A stretch of 64,000 bases of DNA, taken from assembly GCF_013280595.1 (NCBI RefSeq), contig NZ_JAAATY010000014.1, positions 106,723-170,722 of the forward strand. Reading direction: 5' to 3'. Position numbers and translations under genes: made by a program. This DNA comes from Kibdelosporangium persicum (GTDB taxonomy: Bacteria > Actinomycetota > Actinomycetes > Mycobacteriales > Pseudonocardiaceae). Below the pieces are notes generated by a model. That model saw only the letters and a program-made list of their open reading frames with translations, was not told the origin of the DNA and ran no database searches. How positions within the stretch are numbered: the first letter of the stretch is position 1; the number at the start of each line of letters is the position of its first letter. Shown here one piece after another: positions 1 to 8,122 of the stretch.

Positions 1-892
1 CGAACGCCCCACGGGCCCACCTTCGCTGCTGCCTGAGATACGCGCGCCAATCGTCGGGAGGTAACCCGCGTGCCAGGTGCTCCGAAACGAAGGCCGACCG
101 CCAGCCCAGGCTGTGGAGCCGGAGCGACGTATGGACGTCCTCGGTCTGGCTTCCGCTGTACACTCCGCCGATTTGTTCCAGAGCTGCCCGCCTGAAGACG
201 ACGTTGGTGCCAACGCAGATCGCCGCGCCCCGTCTCGCCTTCCCAGGCATGACGTGCTTGTAGAAGGGATACTGCGCCTCCTTGGCGCCGCGGGCAACCA
301 ATGTCCTGCGTGCGGCGTAGCTTTGCGGCGTCTGCACGAACGCCAGTTTTTCATCGGCGAAACGGCCGACGGTCTTCCTGAGAAAACTGCGGTCGGGCCG
401 GTGGTCCGCATCGAAGACCGCCACGAGCTCACCCTGCGTGCGGGCGAGCGCGTAGTTCACATTCCCGGCCTTTCCGTGGCTCCTGCTGGGGCGCGAGAAA
501 TAGCCCACGCCTTCTGCCTGGCACCAGTCGCGCAACTCCTGGCTCGGACCGTCGTCGAGCACCCACGTTTCATGGGCGAGGTCCATGTCCCGAGCGGCCC
601 GAATCACGGGAATCAGAACGTCGATCGGCTCGCCACACACGGTTATGAAGACGTCGATACCACCGCTCCACCGCTCGGAGCCCGGCGGTGACACCGGATC
701 GGGTCCGCGGGTGGTCAACCACGCGACGCTCGTGTGCCAGATGACAACGAGTTGCAGAGCGACCATTCCGAGCCAGAGAAGGAACTCCGCCGTCGAAGCC
801 GTCCTGCCGAAGAACAGCAGAACGGCTTCGAAAGCCAATGCGTGCTGTAGTGCCAGTAACAAAGCGACGCTGCCGAAGCGGTGCTTTTTCAT
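1..892 (-). CDS. Processive family 2 glycosyltransferase (cellulose/hyaluronan-synthase type), 3' end outside window
   Basis: Reading frame of about 297 codons from an ATG at 892 to the window edge with no stop. Two hydrophobic segments (residues ~8-28 and ~38-55) precede a GT-A glycosyltransferase domain. Visible motifs are VLDDG, the DADHRP metal-binding motif (DxD-like), TEDVHTSLRLH (the TED base motif) and QQRRW, which is the QxxRW motif of processive enzymes. Enzymes of this family polymerise a beta-linked polysaccharide from a UDP-sugar and usually export it through C-terminal membrane helices, which would lie outside the window. A GGG-containing weak Shine-Dalgarno precedes the start. 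The sugar and product cannot be told from this part: cellulose-like, hyaluronan-like and other beta-glycans are all possible. Family assignment is strong, product unknown. Confidence 0.85.
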   Translation of the reverse strand, partial: MKKHRFGSVALLLALQHALAFEAVLLFFGRTASTAEFLLWLGMVALQLVVIWHTSVAWLTTRGPDPVSPPGSERWSGGIDVFITVCGEPIDVLIPVIRAARDMDLAHETWVLDDGPSQELRDWCQAEGVGYFSRPSRSHGKAGNVNYALARTQGELVAVFDADHRPDRSFLRKTVGRFADEKLAFVQTPQSYAARRTLVARGAKEAQYPFYKHVMPGKARRGAAICVGTNVVFRRAALEQIGGVYSGSQTEDVHTSLRLHSLGWRSAFVSEHLARGLPPDDWRAYLRQQRRWARGAF

Positions 893-1203
893 GTGACGAC
901 CCTTGGCATGCCCTCGGGTGGAGGGTGACGGGCCGACCTGGCGCTGGGGAGTGATCGCCTGCATATGATGGACGTGGCGGGTCAGACGAAGTGACCTGCC
1001 GCGGCAACATGTCGCGACGGGTGTGCGGATGACGCACTTCTGAAGCCGTTGTCCTTACCAGAAATAATCATGAAAAACATCCCCCCGGATCTGCACTGCC
1101 CGTGTGGCCACAACCTTCGCGGCAGGCGGCCACACATTATTCTCTGCTGGAGAAACGGAAGGAGTCCCCGTCGGATCGGGCCGACGGGGATCTCCTCACC
1201 AGC
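893..1203. other. Intergenic region without a convincing gene
   Basis: About 310 bases between the glycosyltransferase start and the end of the small secreted protein gene. It holds an AT-rich patch around 1055-1080 that could carry a promoter for the leftward glycosyltransferase, and the hairpin listed at 1161-1195. Short open frames across it have no ribosome binding site and show no family resemblance. Confidence 0.5.
1161..1195 (-). terminator. Hairpin terminator of the small secreted protein gene
   Basis: TCCCCGTCGG (1165-1174) pairs perfectly with CCGACGGGGA (1181-1190) around a 6-nt loop, and flanking GGAG/CTCC can extend the stem. It lies just past the stop codon at 1204 of the leftward gene. 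There is no long T-tract, as is common in actinobacteria. Confidence 0.6.
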
Positions 1204-1437
1204 TCAGGCGTAGAGGTCCCACGGCCACCAGGCGTGGCCCGAGTGGCTGCAGCTGTACGAGCGCCACTTGCCGGCCAGCACGCCGCTCTCACCGGCGTCG
1301 ATGCAGCCGAACTGGGTCGTGTAGGAGCCCCTCTTCGTCGGGAAGGCCACACCGGCCGAAGCCGGCTGGGCCAGCGTGAGCGTGGCCGCCACGGCGACCC
1401 CGGCCGCGACCAGCCCGGTGCGAATCCTCTTTCCCAT
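1204..1437 (-). CDS. Small secreted protein, 77 aa, unknown function
   Basis: Begins MGKRIRTGL followed by a hydrophobic stretch ending at an AXA-type site (QPASAG), so a Sec signal peptide of about 28 residues is expected. The mature part of about 49 residues has two cysteines (FGCIDAG and YSCSHSG), probably one disulfide, and is rich in Gly, Ser and Trp. The start at 1437 is preferred over the ATG at 1443 because a GGGGG Shine-Dalgarno sits six nt upstream of the former. It resembles the many small exported proteins of actinomycetes that lack a defined function. I do not recognise the family. Confidence 0.7.
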   Translation of the reverse strand: MGKRIRTGLVAAGVAVAATLTLAQPASAGVAFPTKRGSYTTQFGCIDAGESGVLAGKWRSYSCSHSGHAWWPWDLYA

Positions 1438-1624
1438 GAGCATCCCCCTGTTCCACGCGACCGACCGTCGATCGCGACCGCAACGTACATCAGGTCGCGA
1501 TCTGCGTGGGGCGGATTCAGCGGAGACGAAAACGTGCTCCGCCCCGGCGAAACCCGCGCCCACAGCCGATCCGCGGACGGCCCCCGGCCCGGGACCGTCT
1601 GTTGTGGACGTATCCGGCCCGGAT

Positions 1625-2110
1625 TCAGTCCTTCATGGCGGCGAGCATGCCGGGCTCGTAGGAGCCTGCCGGGTTGCGCACGATCACGTTCATCCGGTTC
1701 GCCGCGTTGATCAGGCCCACCAGGAAGACCAGTGCGGCGATCTGGTCGTCGTCGTAGTGCTTGCGGACCTGGGCCCAGGTCTCGTCGGACACGCCCTCGT
1801 GGGCGTCGGCGAGCCGGGTGCCTTCTTCGGCCAGTGCCAGCGCGGCCCGCTCGGCCTCCGTGAACACGGTCGCTTCGCGCCAGGCGGCGACCAGGTTGAG
1901 CCGGACCGACGTCTCCCCGGCCGCCGCGGCTTCCTTGGTGTGCATGTCGATGCAGAACGCGCAGCCGTTGATCTGGCTGGCGCGCAACGACACCAGCTCC
2001 TGAGTGGACTGCGGCAGCGACGACTGGTGGAGCACCGTGCTGAGACCGGCGAACCGCTTGCTGACCTTCATGGCGAACTCGTTGCCGAACATGTTGAAGC
2101 GGGGTTCCAT
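1625..2110 (-). CDS. Carboxymuconolactone decarboxylase / AhpD-like protein
   Basis: 161 residues with the AhpD signature E-x11-C-x2-C-x3-H: Glu38, Cys50, Cys53 and His57 (CAFCIDMH). Members act as alkylhydroperoxidase-type thiol reductants or as decarboxylases; the CxxC plus His arrangement points to the peroxidase-like group. It is divergent from an ECF41-type sigma factor gene, the usual genomic partner of this sigma group, and both genes carry a matching promoter in the 165-bp gap. The ATG at 2110 follows a GAGGACG-like ribosome binding site. The true substrate is unknown. Confidence 0.9.
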   Translation of the reverse strand: MEPRFNMFGNEFAMKVSKRFAGLSTVLHQSSLPQSTQELVSLRASQINGCAFCIDMHTKEAAAAGETSVRLNLVAAWREATVFTEAERAALALAEEGTRLADAHEGVSDETWAQVRKHYDDDQIAALVFLVGLINAANRMNVIVRNPAGSYEPGMLAAMKD

Positions 2111-2149
2111 GACTTCGTCCTCACCTGTGGTGTTGCATGACGACCACGA

Positions 2150-2176
2150 GATGCCGGTGGCGCCGTCCTTGTGACA
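2150..2176 (-). promoter_or_regulatory. ECF41-type promoter of the AhpD-like gene
   Basis: On the minus strand TGTCACA (2170-2176) is followed after exactly 16 nt by CATC (2150-2153). The reported ECF41 target is TGTCACA-N16-CGTC, so the -35 is perfect and the -10 has one mismatch. The start codon lies 40 nt further on. Confidence 0.65.
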
Positions 2177-2211
2177 GCACGGCGACCGTGACGAGCGCCA
2201 CAACGGTTGGA

Positions 2212-2238
2212 CGTCACAGCGCGGCGGCGGCCGGCGTC
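2212..2238 (+). promoter_or_regulatory. ECF41-type promoter of the sigma factor gene itself
   Basis: CGTCACA (2212-2218) is followed after exactly 16 nt by CGTC (2235-2238), one mismatch from the ECF41 consensus. The sigma gene starts at 2276, giving a leader of roughly 30 nt. This implies autoregulation. Confidence 0.65.
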
Positions 2239-2275
2239 TGGTGGGAAACACACCGCGAGCCAAGGGGAGCGAACC

Positions 2276-3178
2276 ATGTCCGGCACCGAAGACCGCCCGG
2301 ATGCCGCCACCGAGGCGTTCCTCACGCACCGCAGCCTGCTGTTCACGGTCGCCTACGAGATGCTCGGCTCGGCTGCCGACGCGGAGGACGTGCTGCAGGA
2401 GACGTGGCTGCGGTGGGTCGGTGTCGACCTCGACACCATCGAGAACCAGCGGGCGTACCTGGTCCGGATCACCACACGGCAGGCGCTCACGCGGCTGCGC
2501 ACGCTCAGCCGCCGCAAGGAGTCCTACGTCGGCCCTTGGCTGCCTGAGCCGCTGCTCACGGCGCCCGACGTGGCCGAGGACGTCGAACTGGCCGACAGCG
2601 TTTCGATGGCGATGATGCTGGTGCTGGAGACGCTCACGCCGACCGAGCGGGCGGTGTTCGTGCTGCGTGAGGTGTTCGACATGGCTTACGAGGAGATCGC
2701 CGAGGCCGTCGGCAAGAACCCGGCCGCGGTCCGTCAGATCGCGCACCGGGCACGGGCGCACGTCACGGCACGCCGCCCGCGCGGGGTCGTGTCCGCGGCG
2801 GAGACCCGAGACGCGCTCGACGCGTTCCAACGGGCGACCACGACAGGCGATCTTCAGGGCCTGCTCGACATCCTCGCGCCGGACGTCGTCTTCCTGGGCG
2901 ACGGCGGCGGAGTCAAGCAGGCCGTCCCACGGCCGGTCGTGGGTGCCGAAAAGGTGGCTCGCCTGCTGGCCGGCGGGCTCAGCAAGGTCGGCGACGACGC
3001 CTGGTCGCTGCGACCGGCGCAGGTCAACGGTTACCCGGCGTTGATCTTCCAGCTGCACGGCGAGCTCGACACCGTTCTGGCCGTGCGCATCGACGACGGG
3101 CTCATCACCGGGCTTTACGCCGTACGCAATCCGGAGAAGCTGTCACACATGGACCAGGAAACCGCCCTGCGTCGCTGA
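2276..3178 (+). CDS. ECF sigma factor of the ECF41 / SigJ type
   Basis: 300 residues. Region 2 (DAEDVLQETWLRW) lies at about 40-60 and region 4 (LTPTERAVFVLREVFDMAYEEIAEAVG) at about 125-150. A C-terminal SnoaL-like (NTF2-fold) extension of ~120 residues follows, with DDA..SLRPAQVNGYPAL and the terminal NPEKLSH. In ECF41 factors this extension, rather than a separate anti-sigma factor, modulates activity, and the NPDKL-type motif is characteristic. The ATG at 2276 has an AAGGGGAG ribosome binding site. The divergent AhpD-like gene is the probable target, supported by the two promoters in between. Confidence 0.92.
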   Translation: MSGTEDRPDAATEAFLTHRSLLFTVAYEMLGSAADAEDVLQETWLRWVGVDLDTIENQRAYLVRITTRQALTRLRTLSRRKESYVGPWLPEPLLTAPDVAEDVELADSVSMAMMLVLETLTPTERAVFVLREVFDMAYEEIAEAVGKNPAAVRQIAHRARAHVTARRPRGVVSAAETRDALDAFQRATTTGDLQGLLDILAPDVVFLGDGGGVKQAVPRPVVGAEKVARLLAGGLSKVGDDAWSLRPAQVNGYPALIFQLHGELDTVLAVRIDDGLITGLYAVRNPEKLSHMDQETALRR

Positions 3179-3199
3179 ATCGCCAGGACCGCCGGGCTC

Positions 3200-3466
3200 T
3201 TACCGGTCGAAGTCCTCGTCGGGGACCTCGATCTGCTGGTCGACGACGTCCGCTTCGGAGGCCTCCCAGCCGGCGTCGCTCATCCCGAGCGGGCCGTGGC
3301 CGGGCCGGTCGCCCGCGTCCATCGCCTGCTCGGCGACGTCGGCCTCCGAGGCCTCGGCCGGGACCGGGGAATCCGGGCCGCCGGACACGTCGGGGCGGTC
3401 GTCGCCGACCGGAATCCGCTGCTCGACGACGTCCTCGATGGGGGCTTCGGCTCCGAATTCGGGCAT
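3200..3466 (-). CDS. Small acidic repeat protein, 88 aa, unknown function
   Basis: The start at 3466 follows a strong GGAGGAAGC ribosome binding site. The protein is very acidic, has no cysteine, signal or membrane segment, and contains three imperfect copies of a short unit: IEDVVEQRIPV, EADVAEQAMDA and EADVVDQQIEV. Each unit would form a short amphipathic helix in an otherwise disordered chain. Similar small proteins are common in Pseudonocardiales with no assigned role. It is convergent with the ECF41 sigma gene, 21 bp away. Confidence 0.75.
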   Translation of the reverse strand: MPEFGAEAPIEDVVEQRIPVGDDRPDVSGGPDSPVPAEASEADVAEQAMDAGDRPGHGPLGMSDAGWEASEADVVDQQIEVPDEDFDR

Positions 3467-3629
3467 GCTTCCTCCGCGACGCTGGTGATCTCCTCCGCCC
3501 AGGGTTCCCCGCCGCGGCCCGTTCCAGTCATCCGCGCTGATTCTTTCCGCTCGGCACTGTCGACCCGTGGGGACACCACTTCGGCATGACCGGTGCGCTC
3601 CGGAGCCAACACGCGTGAAGCGCATCGAT

Positions 3630-3710
3630 CGTTCTCGATAGATCAGCCAACTTGAGCTGATGTGCTCGACATCTCTGCGCACATATCGCACTGTTCGTTC
3701 TCAATAGAGC
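3630..3710. promoter_or_regulatory. Pair of direct repeats upstream of the SDR-TetR operon (candidate operator)
   Basis: CGTTCTCGATAGATC (3630-3644) recurs as CGTTCTCAATAGAGC (3696-3710), 13 of 15 identical and 66 bp apart centre to centre. The second copy ends 36 bp before the SDR start. Placement suggests binding sites for the TetR-family regulator encoded second in the operon. Confidence 0.4.
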
Positions 3711-3746
3711 TATCCTGGCCGCAGGAGAGAGACAGGAAGGACGATC

Positions 3747-4418
3747 ATGGACTTCGAGAGGACCGTCGCGGTGGTCACCGGAGCGAACCGCGGCCTGGGC
3801 CGTCAGTTCGCGCAGCAGCTGGTCGAGCGCGGTGCCAAGGTGTACGCGGCCGTACGCCGGCCGGAAAGCGCCGACATCCCCGGCGTCACGCCGATCAGGT
3901 TCGACCTCACGGACCCGGCCTCGATCGAGGAAGTGGCCAAGGTCGCGAGCGACGCCACACTGTTGGTCAACAACGCGGGGATCTCGACGCACACGTCGCT
4001 GCTGACGGGCGACTTCGACAACGTCCGGCTGGAGATGGAGACGCACTACTTCGGCACGCTCGCCACGACGCGGGCGTTCGTGCCGGTGATCGAACGCAAC
4101 GGCGGCGGTGCGGTGCTGAACGTGCATTCCATCCTGAGCTGGGTGCACATCGGAGGTGCCTACAGCGCGGCCAAGGCAGCCGGATGGGCGATGAGCAACG
4201 CGCTGCGCCAGGAACTCGCGCCCAAGGGCATCGGGCTCACGGCGCTGTACGTGGCCTACATGGACACTGACATGGCGTCCTTTGTGGCCCCTGAGGAAAA
4301 GGTCGACCCGGCCGCCGTCGCCAAAGCGGCCCTCGATGGTGTCGCGGCGGGCACGGCCGAGGTGCTCGGCGACGACAGGACGAGGTCGGCCAAGCAGAAC
4401 CTGAGCGCCGCGCTCTAG
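3747..4418 (+). CDS. Short-chain dehydrogenase/reductase
   Basis: 223 residues, classical SDR size. Visible are the cofactor motif TGANRGLG (residues ~11-18), the NNAG motif, the catalytic Ser in HSILSW and YSAAK (Tyr and Lys). An Arg in the second strand (AAVRRPES) suggests NADPH. The start has AAGGA about six nt upstream. A TetR-family gene follows after 26 bp and is probably co-transcribed, so the pair is likely a self-regulated unit. The substrate is unknown. Confidence 0.9.
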   Translation: MDFERTVAVVTGANRGLGRQFAQQLVERGAKVYAAVRRPESADIPGVTPIRFDLTDPASIEEVAKVASDATLLVNNAGISTHTSLLTGDFDNVRLEMETHYFGTLATTRAFVPVIERNGGGAVLNVHSILSWVHIGGAYSAAKAAGWAMSNALRQELAPKGIGLTALYVAYMDTDMASFVAPEEKVDPAAVAKAALDGVAAGTAEVLGDDRTRSAKQNLSAAL

Positions 4419-4444
4419 GCTCTTCTCGGGGAAAGGAGCGATTC

Positions 4445-5014
4445 GTGGCGCGGCACAAGGAGTTCGATCCGGATGTCGCCCTTGACCGGGCGATGGAGAT
4501 GTTCTGGGAGCGCGGCTACGAAGCCACCTCGGTGCAGGACCTGGTCGAGGGGATGGGCGTCGGGCGGCGCAGCCTGTACGACACGTTCGGCGACAAGCAC
4601 GCGCTGTTCATGCGGGCGGTCAACCGGTACATCGAACTCCAGGAGGAGAGGGCGGCGACGGTGGCGAAGGCCCGCACCGCCCGTGACGCCATTCGCGAGC
4701 TGATCTCCGCCGTGCTGGTGCCCAACGCCCACCTCAAGGGCTGCATGCTGGTCAACGTCGCGACGGAGGTCGCCCCGCGCGACAGCCAGGCCGCACACCA
4801 GGTGGACCGGCACATGGTCAAGACCCGCGATTTTCTGCTCGACCTCGTCCGGCGTGGCCAGCAGGACGGCAGCGTCGGCAGCACCGCCAAGCCGGAGGCG
4901 TTGACCACCATGCTGGTCAACGCCTGGCTCGGGCTGCGGGTCGCCGTACGGTCCGGAGTGGACCGCAAACGCCTGCGCAAGGACATCGACGAGATCATCA
5001 GCCTGCTTGACTAG
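4445..5014 (+). CDS. TetR/AcrR family transcriptional regulator
   Basis: 189 residues from a GTG start with GGAAAGGAG upstream. The N-terminal helix-turn-helix (TSVQDLVEGMGVGRRSLYDTFGDK, residues ~28-51) is typical; the C-terminal ligand domain contains GCMLVNVATEVAPRD, seen in regulators of the group with a conserved Gly-Cys. It follows the SDR gene in the same operon and probably represses it through the upstream repeats at 3630-3710. The ligand is unknown. Confidence 0.9.
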   Translation: MARHKEFDPDVALDRAMEMFWERGYEATSVQDLVEGMGVGRRSLYDTFGDKHALFMRAVNRYIELQEERAATVAKARTARDAIRELISAVLVPNAHLKGCMLVNVATEVAPRDSQAAHQVDRHMVKTRDFLLDLVRRGQQDGSVGSTAKPEALTTMLVNAWLGLRVAVRSGVDRKRLRKDIDEIISLLD

Positions 5015-5036
5015 GCGCCCTGTAAGGCGCCTAGTC
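5009..5036. terminator. Bidirectional hairpin terminator between convergent genes
   Basis: GACTAGGCGCC (5009-5019) pairs perfectly with GGCGCCTAGTC (5026-5036) around a 6-nt loop. The TetR stop codon lies inside the left arm and the GH55 stop is 7 nt beyond the right arm, so one hairpin can serve both genes. Confidence 0.8.
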
Positions 5037-5042
5037 TTCGTG

Positions 5043-6914
5043 CTACGGGTACTGCTTGATGTAGACCGGCTGGCCGACCTTGGTCATGTCCGCCGCGTCC
5101 CCGACGCCGTTGACCACGTGGTCGATGATCCCGGCGCTGAGGTTGACGGTCATGATGTGGTGCAGCTTCACACCAGGCGTGTTCGGCACCTCGAACCCGT
5201 TCTCCGTGTGGATCTGCGGGTTGTTCTGGTTGAACACGTAGACGCCACCGCCGTGCAGTGTGTGGGTGCGGACCTTGTCGCCGACCTTGTACCCGGCGTA
5301 GCCCTCGACGCTGCCGTTCATCCAGTCGGCCTGCGTCGGCGGGTCGTACGGCAGTTCGTTCTGGTACAGGATCGTGGTGCCGTTCTCGCCGTTCCACGTG
5401 GTGTTGTGCTGCTGGAAGTGCTCGACGAACAGGCCGGTGGCGGTCACGTTGTCGCCGTTGACGACCGCGCCCTTGCGACCGGTGTTGGTGTTCCACCGCT
5501 GGGTGTCGGTGAAGCCCTCGACGCCGTGGTCAGCACGCCACACCCACGTGTGGTCGATCAACACGTTGTCACTGTTGATCTCCAGGGCGGTGTCGGTCTT
5601 GCCGACGTGCGGCCCGCCGACCCGGAAGTACACATCGGACAGCGTGGTCGGGTTCGACGGCGAGCTCCAGCCCCAGCCGTGCCGCTTGCCCACGCGCAGC
5701 AAGGCGGGCGATTCCCGCAGGCCCGCGTCGATCGTGACACCCGCGATCACGACACCGGGGACGTCACCGACCTCGAGCGGGACCGCGCCGCGCACAGCGG
5801 TGAGAGTGGCGTGACCGAGGCCGAGCACGACCGTGTTGGGCCACCTGACCTCGATGCTCCGGGCGATGTCGTACAGACCCGGCGTGAGCAGCAAGTTCTT
5901 GCCCAGCGCCAGATGCGCGTTGATCGTGTGCACGGAGTCGCCCGGCTTGGCGACGTAGAAGTCGCTGAGCGGGATCGTACGGCCGGGCGTCATGCCGTTG
6001 GCCCAGGAGACGCCACTGGTGTTCTTCTGGGCGTAGGGCACGCGCACGTTGTACTTGCCCTTGGCGTCGACGAACAGGTACGGCTTCTCACGGCTGACCG
6101 GTGTCTTCTCGATCGTCGTGTACGGCGGCGCCGGGAAGGCCGAGTCGTCCGGGGCGCCGACCACGCCGGAGAACACCTGGTTCCACACGCCGTTCGACCA
6201 GCTGGCGACCTCGCTGTTACGGGTCAGCCACTGCTGCTGCGAGCCGTTCGTCGTGGCGGGCAGCCTGGAGTCGGCGATGAACCCGCCGCTGGCGTACTGC
6301 GGGCCGTCGGTGCAGTAGTCCATCAGCGACAGACCGCCGCCCGCGATGTTCACCCGCCGCACGGACACGGCCTGGGAGACCGCCCAGAAGTTCGCCGACG
6401 AGCGGCAGCCGTCCTGGCCCTTGGCGTTGATGTTGAGCGACAGGTTGGACAGCGTGCGCCAGAAGTTGACCAGCGCGAGGCAGTTCGGGCCGGCGTTGTT
6501 CAGGCAGCGGTTGTAGACCTCGATCTTGCCGTTGATCACGACATCGGTCGGGGACGCGCCGAGACCGGAGACCTCGGTGTAGTAGCCGACCTTGATCTGC
6601 AACGGCTTGTCCGCGGTGCCGTACGTGCCGGGCCTGAAGAGGTAGGCGTACCGCGTGGTGCCCATCTCGTTGTCGACCTGCTTGGCATGCGTGGCGTCCA
6701 GAGTCGCCTGGATCTGCTCGACCGGCATGCTCGGGTCGAAAATGGTGACGTTGGGACCGAAGTCCACCGCGCCGCCGCGCCGTTCGGTCCGCGGGTCCGC
6801 TCCGGCGGCGGTGCCCGCGGCGGTGACGAGGGCGAGGCCGAGCACCAGCGCCCGGCCCAGTCTGGATAAGTGCGTGTGAGCGCTCCCACGCGCCCGGTGG
6901 TGCACGACCGTCAT
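5043..6914 (-). CDS. Secreted exo-beta-1,3-glucanase, glycoside hydrolase family 55
   Basis: 623 residues with an N-terminal signal (hydrophobic ~20-38). The rest matches the GH55 double beta-helix enzymes such as the Streptomyces laminarinase SacteLam55A: VDFGPNV near residue 50, NGVWNQVFSG near 245, the loop PPYTTIEKTPVSREKP near 263-278, and IDHTWVWRADHG near 453. The general acid corresponds to Glu510 in WNGENG. These enzymes release glucose or short products from laminarin and fungal or algal beta-1,3-glucan outside the cell. The next gene leftward-transcribed upstream is a GH16 glucanase and both carry LacI-type operators, suggesting a shared beta-glucan regulon. Confidence 0.92.
   Translation of the reverse strand: MTVVHHRARGSAHTHLSRLGRALVLGLALVTAAGTAAGADPRTERRGGAVDFGPNVTIFDPSMPVEQIQATLDATHAKQVDNEMGTTRYAYLFRPGTYGTADKPLQIKVGYYTEVSGLGASPTDVVINGKIEVYNRCLNNAGPNCLALVNFWRTLSNLSLNINAKGQDGCRSSANFWAVSQAVSVRRVNIAGGGLSLMDYCTDGPQYASGGFIADSRLPATTNGSQQQWLTRNSEVASWSNGVWNQVFSGVVGAPDDSAFPAPPYTTIEKTPVSREKPYLFVDAKGKYNVRVPYAQKNTSGVSWANGMTPGRTIPLSDFYVAKPGDSVHTINAHLALGKNLLLTPGLYDIARSIEVRWPNTVVLGLGHATLTAVRGAVPLEVGDVPGVVIAGVTIDAGLRESPALLRVGKRHGWGWSSPSNPTTLSDVYFRVGGPHVGKTDTALEINSDNVLIDHTWVWRADHGVEGFTDTQRWNTNTGRKGAVVNGDNVTATGLFVEHFQQHNTTWNGENGTTILYQNELPYDPPTQADWMNGSVEGYAGYKVGDKVRTHTLHGGGVYVFNQNNPQIHTENGFEVPNTPGVKLHHIMTVNLSAGIIDHVVNGVGDAADMTKVGQPVYIKQYP
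6875..6888. promoter_or_regulatory. CebR/LacI-type operator inside the 5' end of the GH55 gene
   Basis: TGTGAGCGCTCCCA differs at one position from the CebR/CelR operator TGGGAGCGCTCCCA of Streptomyces and Thermobifida. It lies within the signal-peptide codons of the GH55 gene, 26-39 bp after the start, a typical roadblock position. Confidence 0.6.
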
Positions 6915-6951
6915 CGACCTGCCTGTTCTCCAGGCCCGCTCGGCGGCTGAC

Positions 6952-6967
6952 GAGAGAGCGCTCTCTC
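6952..6967. promoter_or_regulatory. Perfect palindrome upstream of the GH55 gene (LacI-type operator)
   Basis: GAGAGAGCGCTCTCTC is a 16-bp perfect palindrome centred on GCGC, 38 bp upstream of the start codon. Its AGCGCT core is shared with the sites at 6875 and 8123. Confidence 0.6.
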
Positions 6968-7160
6968 ACGCTGGCCGTCGTGCCGGGCGACGGATGGAGG
7001 GAATGGATATTTCTACCCCGTGGATCGGTTCGGCGCCATGCCCCGATGGGCCGTTTGTGGTCGACGAGATCGGTCGCGCGTCCGGTGGAAACCGGCAACC
7101 GCACTGTCCACTGTGTCCGCCGGTGGCCCGGTCCCCGGACGGGGGCCGGGCCCGCGGATG

Positions 7161-8081
7161 TCAGGGTCGTGTCCACACCGCGACGTAGTCGACCACCATC
7201 GGCCGTCCCGGCGTGGTCTCCGGCACCGGAGTCCCCCGTCCCGCGACACCGTTGGGGAACGCGCCGCCCATCGCGACGTTCAGCAGGATGAAGTAGCCCT
7301 GATGGGACGTCATGTTGTTCCAGGACGTGGCATCCATCTGGTCCTGCCGCACAGTGTGGTACTGCTGGCCGTCGACGTACCACCGCAGCTGGTTCGGGCT
7401 GACCGACCGGTCCCACTCGAACCGGTACGTGTGGAAGGTGCTCTGGCACGTGCTGCCAGGGCACGCACGGGAGGCGCCGAGGCCGTTGGTCTCGTTGCAC
7501 GGACCGCCCGGGTTCACGCCGCAATGCAGCACGCCCCAGACACTGTTGATGCCGTTGACGTTCTCCATGACGTCGAACTCGCCGATCGACGGCCAGTTCC
7601 AGTAGTTGCCGCGGTACGGGGCGCCAAGGGCCCAGAACGCGGGCCAGTAACCGAGCGCGGCCGTGCCCGTGATGTCGGGCATCTGGATACGGCCCTCCAT
7701 GCGCAGGATTCCGCCCGCGGGCGCCTTGAAGTTCGACCGCCGGGTCTCGATGCGCGCGGACGTCCACTCGCCGCTGCCCGACCGCTGCGGGGTGATCCGC
7801 AGGTTGCCGGTGCCGTCAAGGCGGAGATTGGCGATGTCGGCGGTGTAGCGCTGGATCTCGCCGGTGCCCCAGTTGCCCGGGCCGCCCGGGTAGCCGTGAC
7901 CCAGGTCGATGATCCACTCGTTCTGGTTGGGCAACGTGTTGTTCGGGCCGGTGAAGTCGTCGCCCCACGCCAGCGTCCAGCCGGGCGGGGTCGGCGGGAT
8001 CGCCGCCTGCGCCGGGCCCGCCAGCGGGACGACCAGCAGGATCGCGGCGCTCAGCAAGGCCAGCCGTGATTTTCGAGCCAT
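7161..8081 (-). CDS. Secreted endo-beta-glucanase (laminarinase type), glycoside hydrolase family 16
   Basis: 306 residues with a Sec signal peptide ending near AQAA (residue ~27). The GH16 active-site motif ExDxxE is present as EFDVME (Glu168 nucleophile, Asp170, Glu173 acid/base), preceded by the Trp-rich GYWPAFWALG segment. The C-terminal beta-strand VDYVAVWTRP is typical of bacterial GH16 lichenase/laminarinases. A start at 8081 is preferred because AGAGG lies seven nt upstream. There is no carbohydrate-binding module. With the adjacent GH55 exo-enzyme it would provide endo-plus-exo degradation of beta-1,3-glucan. Confidence 0.93.
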   Translation of the reverse strand: MARKSRLALLSAAILLVVPLAGPAQAAIPPTPPGWTLAWGDDFTGPNNTLPNQNEWIIDLGHGYPGGPGNWGTGEIQRYTADIANLRLDGTGNLRITPQRSGSGEWTSARIETRRSNFKAPAGGILRMEGRIQMPDITGTAALGYWPAFWALGAPYRGNYWNWPSIGEFDVMENVNGINSVWGVLHCGVNPGGPCNETNGLGASRACPGSTCQSTFHTYRFEWDRSVSPNQLRWYVDGQQYHTVRQDQMDATSWNNMTSHQGYFILLNVAMGGAFPNGVAGRGTPVPETTPGRPMVVDYVAVWTRP

Positions 8082-8122
8082 GATTGACCTCTCTGTCATT
8101 CGTGGCTTGCAGGGTCCGTCCA

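Noticed and set aside
77-1037. Open frames across the start of the window on both strands (77-691 plus, 570-1037 minus, 585-896 plus)
   Set aside because: They overlap the partial glycosyltransferase frame on the minus strand, which has all the GT2 motifs.
1070-1210. Small rightward ORF with CPCG motif (starting ATGAAAAAC)
   Set aside because: No ribosome binding site and its end lies within the small secreted protein gene's terminator region.
5007-6869. 620-codon rightward open frame opposite the GH55 gene
   Set aside because: It is a shadow: the leftward frame matches GH55 throughout, whereas this one has no family resemblance and is rich in Arg/Val/His.
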